From Candidatus Zixiibacteriota bacterium (lineage in GTDB: Bacteria; Zixibacteria; MSB-5A5; GN15; FEB-12), in contig JAJRSF010000011.1 of NCBI GenBank assembly GCA_024278935.1, positions 22,458-86,457 of the forward strand: a DNA stretch of 64,000 nucleotides, written 5' to 3'. The notes below the pieces were generated by a model. It had not been told where the DNA came from, searched no databases, and saw only the letters and a program-made list of their open reading frames with translations. The position numbers and the translations under genes were made by a program. This document shows, piece after piece, positions 29,485 to 40,321 of this stretch (position 1 is the stretch's first letter; every line of letters starts with the position of its first letter).

Positions 29485-30030
29485 TTATTCACCTTTGATA
29501 ACCTCCACATTTTTACCACCAATAGACTCAAGGAAACTTTTTACTTTCGCTTCGTCATACATTGGGTCGTGAGACTCAACAGACACAAAGAAACTATCGT
29601 TGGTTACTTTCGCAAATGCATCCGAGTTAAAAATAGGATTAAACAGTTGCGGTAATTTGTTTAAAGCAAGCATGCCAAAGAAAGCACCAAAAGCTGACAA
29701 CAAAATCGTAATAGCAAAAATCACCGGAATAAAAGCCTGCCAACTAAAATAAGGTTTACCGGAGATAACCATTGAATACCCATAGGTATTTGTCCAATAA
29801 GTCAACCCTACCATTCCCGACATACCAATCAAACCCATTGTTCCAATAATATAGCCCATCGGCGAACGTTTGAGTTTCATCGCTTTATCCATTCCATGAA
29901 TCGGAAACGGTGAGTGACAATCATATTTTTTATACCCGGCTTCAGACATTTTTTCAGCAGCATGTAATAGCGAACCGGTAGAATCAAATTCAGCAATTAT
30001 AACACCAGGAAGTTTTTTAAATAAACCCAT
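29485..30030 (-). CDS. actD: Alternative Complex III, subunit ActD (DUF3341)
   Basis: The 181-residue protein is a DUF3341 member with two membrane helices. Typical stretches are ECDSTGSLLHAAEKM-like at the start (here EFDSTGSLLHAAEKMSEAGYKKYDCHSPFPIHGMDKAM) and PKLPQLFNPIF-like near residue 140. It has the usual position between actC and actE, its ATG overlapping the actC stop. Confidence 0.9.
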   Translation of the reverse strand: MGLFKKLPGVIIAEFDSTGSLLHAAEKMSEAGYKKYDCHSPFPIHGMDKAMKLKRSPMGYIIGTMGLIGMSGMVGLTYWTNTYGYSMVISGKPYFSWQAFIPVIFAITILLSAFGAFFGMLALNKLPQLFNPIFNSDAFAKVTNDSFFVSVESHDPMYDEAKVKSFLESIGGKNVEVIKGE

Positions 30031-31415
30031 TAGTGAGAACCTCCATGATGTGGGTCCGCTTCAGGCAAGACAGATTTGACCTCTGCCATCGCCACCATAG
30101 GGAGGAAACGCAGGAACAAAAGGAAGAGCGTAAAGAAGAGACCAAACGAGCCAATAAATATTCCAATATCATAAATCGTCGGACTATAATAATCCCAAGC
30201 CGACGGTAGATAGTCACGAGACAAAGTCATAACGATTACAAAACGTTCAAACCACATACCGATATTGACAACAATAGAAATAATAAACAGAAGAGGAATC
30301 GATGTTCTGAATTTTTTGAACCAGAACAACTGTGGAGAGATAACATTGCAGGTAATCATAATCCAGTACGCCCAGGCATACGGACCAAAAGCACGGTTGA
30401 TAAAAGCAAACCGTTCGTATTCATTTCCTGAATACCAAGCAATAAAGAATTCCATCGCATAGGCATAGCCAACCATCGAACCGGTCAACAACATAACCCA
30501 ACTCATACGTTCTAAAACTTTAGGGGTAAATATATGTTCTAAATTATAAACTTTTCGAGCAATCAATGCGAGCGTCATCACCATCGCAAAGCCTGAGAAA
30601 ATAGCACCGGCTACAAAGTATGGTGGGAAAATTGTCGTATGCCAACCCGGAACCAATGAGGTCGCAAAGTCAGTTGATACAATAGAGTGAACCGAAAGCA
30701 CTAGCGGAGTTGAAATACCTGCCAGTACTAAGTAAGCTAATTCGTAATGTTGCCATTGACGGTTACCGCCACGCCACCCCAGAGAGAAAATACCATACAT
30801 CATTTTACTTAATTTATCTTTTGCTCTGTCTCTTAGCGTTGCTAAATCAGGAATCAGACCAACATACCAAAACAGAAGCGAACAGGTAAAGTAAGTACCG
30901 ACCGCAAAGGTATCCCAAAGAAGTGGCGACCTAAAGTTCGGCCACATCTCCATCTGGTTCGGAAGTGGAAGCACCCAGTATAACAACCAGACACGACCAA
31001 CGTGAATTGTCGGAAACAGCAAAGCACAGATAACCGCAAAAATTGTCATCGCTTCGGCAAAACGGTTAATCGAAGTACGCCAGCGTTGACGCAACAAGAA
31101 AAGTACCGCCGAGATAAGAGTTCCGGCATGACCAATACCAACCCAAAACACAAAGTTGACAATCGCCCAACCCCAACCTACAGGATTGTTTAATCCCCAA
31201 ATACCGGTACCTTCCCAAAAAAGATAGCCGACCATCGAGAAAAGCATCAAAGTAAGAGACAATGAAATGCCAAAGAGAACGTACCACATTCTTCCCGGCT
31301 TTGTTTCAACGACTCTACTTACATCTTCTGTGACAGACCCAAAAGTCGGATTGCCGTCAAAGAGCAGTTCATCTTGAACTTTTAAATCTGTTAAGTCTTT
31401 TGCGTTTGAACTCAC
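30030..31415 (-). CDS. actC: Alternative Complex III, quinol-binding membrane subunit ActC
   Basis: The 461-residue NrfD/PsrC-like protein has about ten membrane helices. Family stretches include [47 protein letters not shown] and [28 protein letters not shown]. ActC is thought to bind quinol and take part in proton movement. It follows the iron-sulphur subunit ActB. Confidence 0.93.
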   Translation of the reverse strand: MSSNAKDLTDLKVQDELLFDGNPTFGSVTEDVSRVVETKPGRMWYVLFGISLSLTLMLFSMVGYLFWEGTGIWGLNNPVGWGWAIVNFVFWVGIGHAGTLISAVLFLLRQRWRTSINRFAEAMTIFAVICALLFPTIHVGRVWLLYWVLPLPNQMEMWPNFRSPLLWDTFAVGTYFTCSLLFWYVGLIPDLATLRDRAKDKLSKMMYGIFSLGWRGGNRQWQHYELAYLVLAGISTPLVLSVHSIVSTDFATSLVPGWHTTIFPPYFVAGAIFSGFAMVMTLALIARKVYNLEHIFTPKVLERMSWVMLLTGSMVGYAYAMEFFIAWYSGNEYERFAFINRAFGPYAWAYWIMITCNVISPQLFWFKKFRTSIPLLFIISIVVNIGMWFERFVIVMTLSRDYLPSAWDYYSPTIYDIGIFIGSFGLFFTLFLLFLRFLPMVAMAEVKSVLPEADPHHGGSH

Positions 31416-31428
31416 TTAAATCTATTTC

Positions 31429-34413
31429 CTAATGTTTTGAATCTACAGGTTTAATTTTAGTCGTTGGCATATTCGGATTTATATTTCTAATCTTTGCCAA
31501 AAACGATGTCCGAGGACGAATATTTAATTCAGCCAACAAATCATATGCGCGGTTGCGGTCTTTTACTTTTGTTACGTTTGACTCAGGATCATTTATATCA
31601 CCAAAGGCAATCGCATTGGCAGGACATGCCTGCTGACAAGCAACGACAACATCGCCGTCGACTATTAATCGATCTTCTTTTTTAGCTTCTATTCTTGCTT
31701 TACTGATTCGCTGTACACAGTATGTACATTTTTCCATCACACCACGAGCACGTACCGTCACATCCGGGTTCATTGCCATCTTGACAATTTCCGGTGTTTC
31801 TTTGGTGAAATTGAAGAAATTAAATCGACGAACTTTATATGGACAGTTGTTGGCACAATAACGAGTTCCGATACAACGGTTATACACCATTGAATTGAGA
31901 CCATCATCGCTATGCACCGTGGCGGCAACAGGACAAACCTGTTCGCATGGCGCCATTTCACAATGCTGACATGCTATCGGCTGATGCACCATTTCTACCG
32001 AGGCTGAATCATCAACATCGCCGGAGAAATATCTGTCAATACGAATCCAGTGCATTTCACGACCGTTGCGTACTTCTTGTTTTCCAATTACAGGAATATT
32101 ATTTTCAGACTGACAAGCAATCGTACAAGCAGAACAGCCGGTACAAGTTGTCAAATCAATCGCCATTCCCCATTGGTTACCTTTATCATATTTAAACTCA
32201 GTCCACATTGACTCAAGCGGAGGATGATGCACGGCGTGCTTGGCAAATTCAGGATGATGTTCGTAATCTTCTTTGTTAGCTTCACGTACAATCGGACGGT
32301 TTTCCATCGACCAGTGATCCTGCACATTGGCAAGCTCAAAAGTGCGACCTGTTCCGACAATAGTAGCACCCGAAGCATAAGACATCGCCGAAGAAGTTCT
32401 GGCATGATAGACATCAAACCCAGCCTTATCAGCAATTCGACCAATACCTTTGCGACCGTATCCTAATTCTAGAATCACAGTATCATCGGCAGTACCCGGG
32501 ACAACCCACAACGGCATCTGTATCACAGCACCGTTAATATTTATATCAATCATATCTTCAGATTTCAGACCTAAACCATCAGCAGTCTTTTTAGAAACTT
32601 GAGCAACATTATCCCACGCAATTCGTGTGACTGCTCCAGGAAGTTCCTGCATCCAACCGTTATTGGCAAAACGACCGTCAAATACAGATGGTGATGACGC
32701 GAAAACAACTTCGATTCCATCTTTATTGCCTTGGTCTAAGTAGCCAACGACTTCATAAATATATTCAGACTTATAATCAGGAGTAATTGTTTTAGACGAA
32801 GAGCTCGTAATAACGCCGTCATGTAAAACTTTTCTCCAAGATGAATCAAAGCCACCAGAAACTAAATCTTTCCAAGTTTCTTTTACAATAGTATGTCCAT
32901 CTACAAATTCACCAGATACAACCAACGAAAGCACTTCAACTGCTGACTTGCCGTTAAACAGTGGAGCTATAAGTGGCTGAACCACCGACGCAGTCCCATC
33001 TACTGAACGAGCATCAGACCAGTTTTCTAAATAATGAGTTGTTGGAATATGCCATGAACAAGCTTTTGCAGTTTCATCATTGTATAGCCCAACATGAATC
33101 GAGTTTTCTACTTTTTTCAAAGCAGACTTGAATCTAAAATCAGATGGTGCATTATAGACAGGATTAGCATTCAACATGAGAACCGTTGAAAAGAGCCCTG
33201 AGTTCATTCTATCAGCTAACGCTTTCAAAGAATCTACAGAAGAAACTTCAACATCGCGCAACTCGACATATTTAACAGATTTATTTAAATTTTCTAATTC
33301 ATTATTAATAGCATAGACCAACGCATGCACACCATGAGGCATGCGACGACCGGCAACAACCAAAGACTTCCCTTTGGAAGCAATCAAATCTTGTACAAGT
33401 GGGTCAAGCCACGCATTGCATGATGCAGGCAAATCAACATTTGGAGTCTCTTGAGAACCTTTGACGCCAAGTTTTTTAGCCAAAGCGTTGACAAACCGAA
33501 CAATCTCATGCTGTTTAATTACCAACCTATGATCAGCTACCCCACCTGTTCCCGAAAATGCTGTTTCGACAACATATAAACGGTTCATTTTGCTTTGCTC
33601 ATCTTCAATCGTACGACCGGCAGCAAAACCTGCATTGGCAGTGATATCTTCAGATTCAGTCAGGGAGAAATCGGAGTCAAGCGACAAGATAACATCAGCT
33701 TGTGAGTAATCATATACAGGTTGTAAATCTTTACCTGCGGCAAACTTTAGACCAAGATATATATTTTCATCTGAGACAGGCTCATAAGTTGCCCATGTTG
33801 CTTTTGGAAAGGTCTTTTCAAAATTTTTCTTTAATCGAGCAAGTGTTGGTGAAGCAAACGATTCCGACAGAACAGCTAAGCCTTCACCTTTTGTATCTTT
33901 ATATGACGCAAATTTTTCTACCCAAAAAGCTGTGAAATCATCAAATGTCTTTTCTTTGCCTTTTTGTAGAACTTTTTGCGAACGGTCAGGATCGTACAAT
34001 CCAAGCATCGAAGCCTGTATCATCGCATTCGATGAACCTAAAGTCGAAGGATGAAGCTTGTTCCCCTCAATTTTAGTCGGGCGACCTTCATGACTTTCTA
34101 CTACTATTCCGTACGATGACGTACCGAATGGCATTGTAGTCGCATACTGTTGAGCAATTCCGGGAATAACATCTTCAGGAGGTATCACATATGGGACAAT
34201 TTTTTCTTTCGGACGACGACAGCCTGCTAACCCGGCGAGAGCAATCGACGCTCCCATGATTCCCATAAAATTACGGCGAGACCAGTCGTTGTTCATTTCA
34301 GAAGCACCTTCAGGGAATTCCCGTCCGGCTTTTTCTTTATATTCTTTAGAGCCTTCAAGCTCTTCTAAAGAACGAAAATATTTTTTCTCTTGCACTTTGT
34401 TTTCTTTTTTCAT
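31429..34413 (-). CDS. actB: Alternative Complex III, molybdopterin-like/iron-sulphur subunit ActB
   Basis: This 994-residue protein joins a molybdopterin-oxidoreductase-like domain, without an evident cofactor, to an NrfC-like ferredoxin domain. The N-terminus has a twin-arginine signal (WSRRNFMGIMGASIALAGLAGC) that also fits a lipobox. The C-terminal part has four cysteine clusters, CTGCSACTIAC, CQHCEMAPCEQVC, CIGTRYCANNC and CTYC with CQQAC, enough for four iron-sulphur clusters. I chose the ATG at 34411-34413, which overlaps the actA stop (ATGA) with AGGA eight bases ahead; an earlier in-frame ATG is at 34422. Confidence 0.95.
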   Translation of the reverse strand: MKKENKVQEKKYFRSLEELEGSKEYKEKAGREFPEGASEMNNDWSRRNFMGIMGASIALAGLAGCRRPKEKIVPYVIPPEDVIPGIAQQYATTMPFGTSSYGIVVESHEGRPTKIEGNKLHPSTLGSSNAMIQASMLGLYDPDRSQKVLQKGKEKTFDDFTAFWVEKFASYKDTKGEGLAVLSESFASPTLARLKKNFEKTFPKATWATYEPVSDENIYLGLKFAAGKDLQPVYDYSQADVILSLDSDFSLTESEDITANAGFAAGRTIEDEQSKMNRLYVVETAFSGTGGVADHRLVIKQHEIVRFVNALAKKLGVKGSQETPNVDLPASCNAWLDPLVQDLIASKGKSLVVAGRRMPHGVHALVYAINNELENLNKSVKYVELRDVEVSSVDSLKALADRMNSGLFSTVLMLNANPVYNAPSDFRFKSALKKVENSIHVGLYNDETAKACSWHIPTTHYLENWSDARSVDGTASVVQPLIAPLFNGKSAVEVLSLVVSGEFVDGHTIVKETWKDLVSGGFDSSWRKVLHDGVITSSSSKTITPDYKSEYIYEVVGYLDQGNKDGIEVVFASSPSVFDGRFANNGWMQELPGAVTRIAWDNVAQVSKKTADGLGLKSEDMIDININGAVIQMPLWVVPGTADDTVILELGYGRKGIGRIADKAGFDVYHARTSSAMSYASGATIVGTGRTFELANVQDHWSMENRPIVREANKEDYEHHPEFAKHAVHHPPLESMWTEFKYDKGNQWGMAIDLTTCTGCSACTIACQSENNIPVIGKQEVRNGREMHWIRIDRYFSGDVDDSASVEMVHQPIACQHCEMAPCEQVCPVAATVHSDDGLNSMVYNRCIGTRYCANNCPYKVRRFNFFNFTKETPEIVKMAMNPDVTVRARGVMEKCTYCVQRISKARIEAKKEDRLIVDGDVVVACQQACPANAIAFGDINDPESNVTKVKDRNRAYDLLAELNIRPRTSFLAKIRNINPNMPTTKIKPVDSKH

Positions 34414-35057
34414 CGGTGACATCCTGCACAATTAACCGGTGGAGAGATATTTTTCTCTTTAATAATCTTAGCGGCAAATTCAGCCTGATTGTCTGGTTTT
34501 TCCCAATACATATTAGTCACCTCATCAACAGGTCTTAAATTTGGTCCCGGATTACGATGACAATCCAAACACCAGCCCATCGAAAGCGGCTCTGCTTGGG
34601 TTACTTTTTCCATTTCAGCCACATTGCCATGACAGCTAATACAACCAACGCCTCTATCTATATGTATTGAATGATTAAAATATGCGTATTCACCGACTTT
34701 ATGCACCCGAACCCATTCGATCGGTTTGCCGGTCTGCCAGCTTTCGCGAACTTTGGCAAGTTTGTCAGAGTCTGTATTTACCAATGTATGACAATTCATA
34801 CAGGTACGAGTTGGAGGAACATTAGAGACCGCCGATGTTTCCACAGAAACATGACAGTAGCGACAATCTATACCTAAATCGCCGGCATGAAGTTTGTGGC
34901 TATAATCAACAGGTTGATCAGGACGGTAGCCGACATCGGTAAATTCCGGTGATCCAAAATATGAAAAGAAACCGACCTTACTCACACCAATGCCAACAAC
35001 AACAACTAACAATATAAGAGGTAATTTATTTGTCCATGAAGGAAATATCTGTGCCAA
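34410..35057 (-). CDS. actA: Alternative Complex III, pentahaem cytochrome c ActA
   Basis: The 215-residue protein has an N-terminal membrane helix (about 12-30) and five haem sites: CRYCH (65), CMNCH (86), CISCH (139), CLDCH (163) and CAGCH (210). This matches ActA, which passes electrons from the iron-sulphur subunit to the acceptor cytochrome. It is the first gene of the operon actABCDEF - small protein - SCO1 - coxBAC - subunit IV. Confidence 0.95.
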   Translation of the reverse strand: MAQIFPSWTNKLPLILLVVVVGIGVSKVGFFSYFGSPEFTDVGYRPDQPVDYSHKLHAGDLGIDCRYCHVSVETSAVSNVPPTRTCMNCHTLVNTDSDKLAKVRESWQTGKPIEWVRVHKVGEYAYFNHSIHIDRGVGCISCHGNVAEMEKVTQAEPLSMGWCLDCHRNPGPNLRPVDEVTNMYWEKPDNQAEFAAKIIKEKNISPPVNCAGCHR

Positions 35058-35147
35058 GTATTAATCCTAAATTTTTAAAATTCTTAAAAAACCTACCACA
35101 GCCAAGGCTAAAACATTTCTACTCAAATGGCTGTTTAATCAGCGACA

Positions 35148-35176
35148 AACATAAAGCAAAAACATCATAATGTCAA
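35148..35176 (-). promoter_or_regulatory. promoter of the ACIII-caa3 oxidase operon
   Basis: On the minus strand TTGACA (35171-35176), a 17-base spacer and TATGTT (35148-35153) lie about 90 bases before the actA ATG. Confidence 0.7.
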
Positions 35177-35387
35177 CAGGAAAATAGACAATTAAGAACC
35201 AATTTATCCATGTATTTCACGTTGACAATTTATATAATATTTTTTTCTTATCCTGACCTACTTTTAAATATGTACTCAATCTAAAATAAAGAATCAACAA
35301 CAAAATATAGACTTTTTGGGTTTTGTTAGCCCAAATTTCATCCGACCCAAAACCATACAAATCTAGTGCTATTTTACATTTAAATTT
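35177..35387. other. gene-free remainder of the actA-ctaB gap
   Basis: Apart from the actA promoter, the 330-base gap between actA and ctaB is AT-rich with no gene. A weak TTTGGG/CCCAAA hairpin at about 35315-35337 could help end the ctaB transcript but has no clear T-run. I see nothing else in it. Confidence 0.6.
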
Positions 35388-36248
35388 TTATGAAATAAAC
35401 CCATCCACAACTATCGCAGTAAAAAGAGCAAAAAGGTATATAATTGAATACCCAAACAACCCTTTGAGAATTTTTTCTGAACTATCTTTTAAGGCATAAA
35501 TTGATTTTTTAATCAAAATCACACCCAAGATAACAGCGGTAAGCATATAGAACCATCCCGCTCCAAAAGCTAACAACGACAAACTAACTCCAAATAAGAC
35601 AAAGCTATAAAAGATAATCTGCTTGATAGTAGATTTATCACCACGCACAACTGGCATCATAGGGAGCTGTGCTTTGCGGTAGTCATCTTTACAAAAAAGA
35701 GCCAACGCCCAAAAATGAGGAGGTGTCCAGAAAAATATAATCGCAAACATAATCCACGGCACGACATCCATATGCCCGGTTGCGGCAGTCCATGCCCCTA
35801 CTGGTGCCATAGCACCGGCAATTCCGCCGATAACAATATTTTGATCTGTATTTGGTTTCAAATATAACGTATAAAAAAGCGAATAAAACAAAATCGTCGC
35901 AAGTGAAAGTATAGCAGTCAGCAGATTAAAGAAAACCCAGAAGATAAGAACACCGATAATACCAATAGAGATAGAAAAAATCAAAGCATGGCTTGATTTC
36001 AATCTTCCCGACGGAAGCGGTCTTTTGGCTGCCGTACGCTCCATCTTAGCATCGATTTCACGTTCCAGATATTGATTTAAAGCATTGGCACAACCACCTG
36101 TTAAGTAAAGTGCAAACAGACAGAGAGCAAACCGAAACGGGTCATCAATCATGCTTCCTTCTAAAAGCAATGCAGCCGACCCGGTAAAAACTACCAAAAA
36201 CATAATTGTCGGTTTAGTGAGATCTATATAATCTTTTATTTTTTTCAT
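35388..36248 (-). CDS. ctaB: protohaem IX farnesyltransferase (haem O synthase)
   Basis: CtaB adds a farnesyl chain to haem B to make haem O, the substrate of CtaA. It is a UbiA-type prenyltransferase with about nine membrane helices. The first Asp-rich motif is in NALNQYLEREIDAKMERTAAKRPLPSGR and the second region is FFWTPPHFWALALFCKDDYRKAQLPMMP. I chose the ATG at 36246-36248 (MKKIKDYIDLTKPTIMF, 286 residues) with a GAAGAAAGA stretch ahead; the frame continues to 36314. Confidence 0.93.
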   Translation of the reverse strand: MKKIKDYIDLTKPTIMFLVVFTGSAALLLEGSMIDDPFRFALCLFALYLTGGCANALNQYLEREIDAKMERTAAKRPLPSGRLKSSHALIFSISIGIIGVLIFWVFFNLLTAILSLATILFYSLFYTLYLKPNTDQNIVIGGIAGAMAPVGAWTAATGHMDVVPWIMFAIIFFWTPPHFWALALFCKDDYRKAQLPMMPVVRGDKSTIKQIIFYSFVLFGVSLSLLAFGAGWFYMLTAVILGVILIKKSIYALKDSSEKILKGLFGYSIIYLFALFTAIVVDGFIS

Positions 36249-36457
36249 TATTCTTTCTTCTTTTAAAGTACCACCTAATATAACATTGCATACATATTCA
36301 TAGAGTTTAAGCATCCAAGTTAACCTTTTTAATATACGTAATAAAAATTTATATTCTAATCTTTTTTTAATTTTTTTAAATTGTTTTATTAATCTATTTA
36401 CAATATTTAAAGTCTAAGGATTACTAAATATCTTCTGAAATATAACGACAGGTAAAG

Positions 36458-38812
36458 ATGACAAAATTGATTCTGTTTTTAACTTACACTATTATAGTGT
36501 TTGGTAGCTTTACATCGACAGAGGCGGCAGTCCTCAAAGGAACTGTTATAAACAGCCAGACACAGGAGTCGGTTGCATTTGCCACTATAAAGGTGCAACA
36601 GAGTTCTCAAACAATTATGACTAACGAAGATGGAAGCTTTTCTCTGCAAGTTGATAAGGGAACCTACCACCTGACCTGTTCCCATATTGCTTATTACACT
36701 TACAAATCTGAAGTTGAAATCGACTCTGACACACTTGAATTAAAAATTCTGCTTCACCCCTCATTAATAGAACTTCCCTCGATTCATGTCTATGAACGAA
36801 ATTACGATGCTGCCCAAGTTATCATCAGAGAAGCAATCGGCCATAAAGATGAAATTTTAGCAAAACTTAAAAGCTATCAATTTGATGCCTATACAAAAAC
36901 GACAATTTGGGATGCCTCCAACCTTGATTCATTAAAGCCAATGTATCTGACAGAGACTGAACTAATTGCTTATTGGAAATACCCTTATGAATACAAAGAG
37001 ATTATATCCGCAAGAAAAGGCTCGGCAAATATTGAATCTAAAAACATTATTATATCAATTGGTGAAATTCCAAATTTTAATGACAACCGTATTAAACTCG
37101 GCGCATCCCCGTTAGTATCGCCTACCGCCGAAGATGCCTTAGAATATTACAACTACTATTTACTTGATACTCTTTTTTACGATACTCTGGCTGTATATCT
37201 TTTAGAGATAGAACCCAAGAGTAACACCACCCCCCTCTTTATAGGAACTATTCAGATAAATGCTAACAGTTACTAAATCATGGGTGTCGATCTTACTATC
37301 AACGAGGGTTTAGATTCTCCATATCTCAAAAAACTGCACTTGGTTCAGGAGTATAATTTATTTGCTGATGAATTTTGGATGCCGACTACAATACAATATG
37401 ATGGCATTATTGATATTCCGATTCCAATATTCCCAAATATCTCTTTTTCTTATATCGCAGGTTTGCAAAACTACATCTTTGAAAAAGATTACGGCGACAC
37501 AATATTTAATGGCTATGTTTTAGAAGTTGATAAAAACGCCGATGATTTTGATTCTACCCAATGGCTTGCCAACAGGTTTATCCCCCTTACCATAAAAGAA
37601 GAAAATGCCTATGCCCATATTGATTCAGTTGAACAAAACAAACCACTTCTCAAAAAACTCCTTCCGATAATTCCCGGGATCCTGATGACAATAAAAAGCA
37701 ACAAAGATATTTTCCATTTCAACCGTGTTGAGGGTGCCTACCTTGGTGGAAAATTTAATTTCAGGACTGATAACGACAAATTTGAAACAACCTCAAAGAT
37801 TGGTTACGCCTTTGATGCCGAGCTTTGGCAACATGATAACAGTATAAAATATTTTCTCTCCAAAAAACATAGGTTCAACCTGCAAGCTTCGTATCATGAT
37901 AATCTACAAACTCGTAAAACTTTAAACTCACCTACAAACGGCAATGCAACGATTGTTTCTCTTTTAAAAAAAGTCGACCAGTATGATTATTACCGTGAAA
38001 AAGGATTCAGCCTGACCGCATCGATTGCCCCCATCAAACAGACAACTTTCTCTCTTTCATTTAACAACTATAAACAGTTCAGCATAAGCAATAACAGTAA
38101 CTATTCAATACGACACAAAGACAGCACCTACCGAGAGAACCTTCCAATAACCGACGGTGATCTTAAATCACTGCAGTTCTCTTTAATGTACGATTCAAAT
38201 AAAAAGATGAAAATCAAAGGGAAAGAGCATGCACTCTTTAGCTACCCTTACACACTCATCCGCATTGGTGCAGAAATTTCAGACAGTTCTTTGTTACAAT
38301 CTGATTTCACCTATAAAACTCTCTATGCCCAACTATACACATCACGACAAGTCTTAGGCATCGGGACCTCATCAATCGGATTTTATGGTACAACAAAACT
38401 CTCGGGACAGCTTCCACCTCAAAGATACACAACCATGGATTTTGGCGGAAGAATTTTCGATCAGGACATGACTTTTAAAACCTTAAGCAGTACAAATTTC
38501 ACCGCAACCGAACTTTTATCAGTTTACTACTGTCATGATTTTGGAACAAAACTATTTAAAAGATCAAAGCTCCCCCTTATCAAAAAAATACCGTTCAGTT
38601 TCTCTATACATGGTGGAGCATTTTGGTCTGAATTGACAGGCAACGATTACAACAGCTACGATGAGCTGACTAATCAAACAGATAAGCCCTACAGCGAACT
38701 TGGTTTTGCCATCGGTCGCCTGCCAATGCTTTTAAAAATTTCAGCAACGTGGCAATTATCAGCCTATAATACTTCATCATATAAAATCAGAGTCGGCTTC
38801 GACTTTAAATAA
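36458..38812 (+). pseudogene. DUF5686/carboxypeptidase-regulatory-like outer-membrane protein interrupted by an in-frame TAA
   Basis: Residues 1-24 are a signal peptide; residues about 25-100 are a carboxypeptidase-regulatory-like beta-sandwich (LKGTVINSQTQESVAFATIKV, then DGSFSLQVDKGTYHLTCSHIAY). The rest matches the DUF5686 layout, ending in a beta-barrel-like half with a terminal aromatic strand (YKIRVGFDFK). A TAA at 37274-37276 (codon 273) splits it: INANSY-stop-IMGVDLTINEG. Both halves are in the same frame and cover what is normally one uninterrupted domain, so this is one gene with a nonsense codon of about 784 residues. The second part alone starts at an ATG at 37280 without a clear ribosome site. 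Recent mutation, readthrough or sequencing error are all open. Confidence 0.75.
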
Positions 38813-38848
38813 GTTGGAACGATTTATTTTTTCTTCTGTTCTACCAGT

Positions 38849-39547
38849 ATGCACAAGTATAAAAGACAACATATATCTATTATTATACCGACCTTAAATG
38901 AAGAGAAAAATCTCGGTTTTTTACTTCATTATATAAAACAAAATTTCAACTCTTGTGAAATCATTGTTGTCGATGGCGGTAGTTCAGACAAGACAGTTGA
39001 AATAGCCCAAGAGTTTGCGACTGTTGTCTTTTCCCCAAAAGGGCGAGGCAAACAACTCAATGCCGGAGCAAAAAATGCAACCGGAGATATCCTCTGGTTT
39101 TTACATGCCGACACAACCCCGCATATTGAATCTATCAAACTGATACAATCAAACATGCTCGATAAAAATATTGTCGGAGGTGGTTTTGCCTACAACCTTG
39201 GCTCTACAAGTATGGCACTTAAATTTATAAGTTGGTTTTCAAATCAAAAGAATAGATTACTAAAACGTATCTATGGTGACATGGGTATTTTTGTACGACG
39301 AGAAATTTTCAACAAGATAGATGGCTTCCCCGAATCTCTCCTTATGGAAGATTTCGAATTCAGCCGAAGACTCAAAAGAATTGGTAAAATTTTAATCTTA
39401 CCGCAACAAATTAAGACCTCACCAAGAGATTGGTATAAAGAAGGGTTCACAAAAAAAGTTATCAAAGACACCTGCATACGAATGGCATACTGCATGAACG
39501 TCGATGACCAAAAATTATATAACTGGTACTATGGAGTTAAAAGATGA
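38849..39547 (+). CDS. TIGR04283-type family 2 glycosyltransferase
   Basis: The 232-residue protein is a GT-A fold enzyme: ISIIIPTLNEEKNLG at the start, EIIVVDGGSSDKTVEIA, and WFLHADTTPH with the metal-binding DxD-like site. The GRGKQLNAGAKNATGDILWFLHAD stretch is diagnostic for TIGR04283, a family often found near arsenosugar biosynthesis genes. Its stop overlaps the start of the DUF547 gene by four bases, so they are co-translated. No ArsS radical-SAM gene is in the window. Confidence 0.85.
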   Translation: MHKYKRQHISIIIPTLNEEKNLGFLLHYIKQNFNSCEIIVVDGGSSDKTVEIAQEFATVVFSPKGRGKQLNAGAKNATGDILWFLHADTTPHIESIKLIQSNMLDKNIVGGGFAYNLGSTSMALKFISWFSNQKNRLLKRIYGDMGIFVRREIFNKIDGFPESLLMEDFEFSRRLKRIGKILILPQQIKTSPRDWYKEGFTKKVIKDTCIRMAYCMNVDDQKLYNWYYGVKR

Positions 39548-40320
39548 AAAAAATAATTACAGCACTTATGCTGATTTTTATTTTCAGCACAAATAGCTTT
39601 GCTTTTGACCATACATTTGCAAACTATGAATCCCTGCTAAACGAAACAGTTCACAACGGACTTGTTGATTACAAAAAGATGTTGAACGAACCAAAAATAT
39701 TACAAGAGGCACTCTTAGATTTCTCTGAAGTCAAACAAACCGAATATGAATCGTTTGACCGTTCTCAAAAAGTCGCATACATGATCAACGCTTATAATAT
39801 CTATACTATAGAAGGAATCGTCAAAGCGTACCCGGTTGAAAGTATCAAAAAAATCGGCGGTTTCTGGAACAAAGCCAAACATAAAGTAGCCGGACAGATG
39901 CTTACCCTAGATAATATTGAACATGACATCTTGCGGAAAACTTTCCATGAAGAACGTATTCACATCGCTGTAGTCTGTGCCTCCATTTCCTGCCCGGAAC
40001 TATGGAACCATCCTTTTATAGCAGACTCCCTTGAGCAGCAACTTACTTTTCGTTCACAAAGTTTTGCCACCGACGTCTCACGGAACAAACTTAATTTTGA
40101 TAAGAAAGAGATTAAACTTTCTAAAATTTTAAAATGGTATGGAAAAGATTTTGAAGCAAAATATTCGGGTGATTCAATTTTCCCATATCTCTATGGTAAA
40201 AAAAGAGCTGTCGCTAATTTTATTTACCAGCATCTTCCAACAGAAGAACAGACTAAACTAAAAGATGGAAAGTTTAAAGTTAGGTTTCTTTCGTATGACT
40301 GGAACCTAAACGAGCAGTAA
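39544..40320 (+). CDS. secreted DUF547 protein
   Basis: The 258-residue protein has a signal peptide (cleavage near SFAFDH) and the DUF547 domain: QKVAYMINAYNIYTIEGIVKAYPVESIKKIGGFW, the conserved LDNIEHDILR and IHIAVVCASISCPELWNHPF. The Cys-Ala-Ser-x-Ser-Cys-Pro segment is the most conserved part. Activity is unknown. It is translated together with the TIGR04283 glycosyltransferase; the two families are known to be neighbours. Confidence 0.88.
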   Translation: MKKIITALMLIFIFSTNSFAFDHTFANYESLLNETVHNGLVDYKKMLNEPKILQEALLDFSEVKQTEYESFDRSQKVAYMINAYNIYTIEGIVKAYPVESIKKIGGFWNKAKHKVAGQMLTLDNIEHDILRKTFHEERIHIAVVCASISCPELWNHPFIADSLEQQLTFRSQSFATDVSRNKLNFDKKEIKLSKILKWYGKDFEAKYSGDSIFPYLYGKKRAVANFIYQHLPTEEQTKLKDGKFKVRFLSYDWNLNEQ

Positions 40321-40321
40321 A

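Noticed and set aside
35222..35240. TTGACA and TATAAT on the plus strand
   Set aside because: They are only about four bases apart and no plus-strand gene follows within a kilobase, so this is not a usable promoter.
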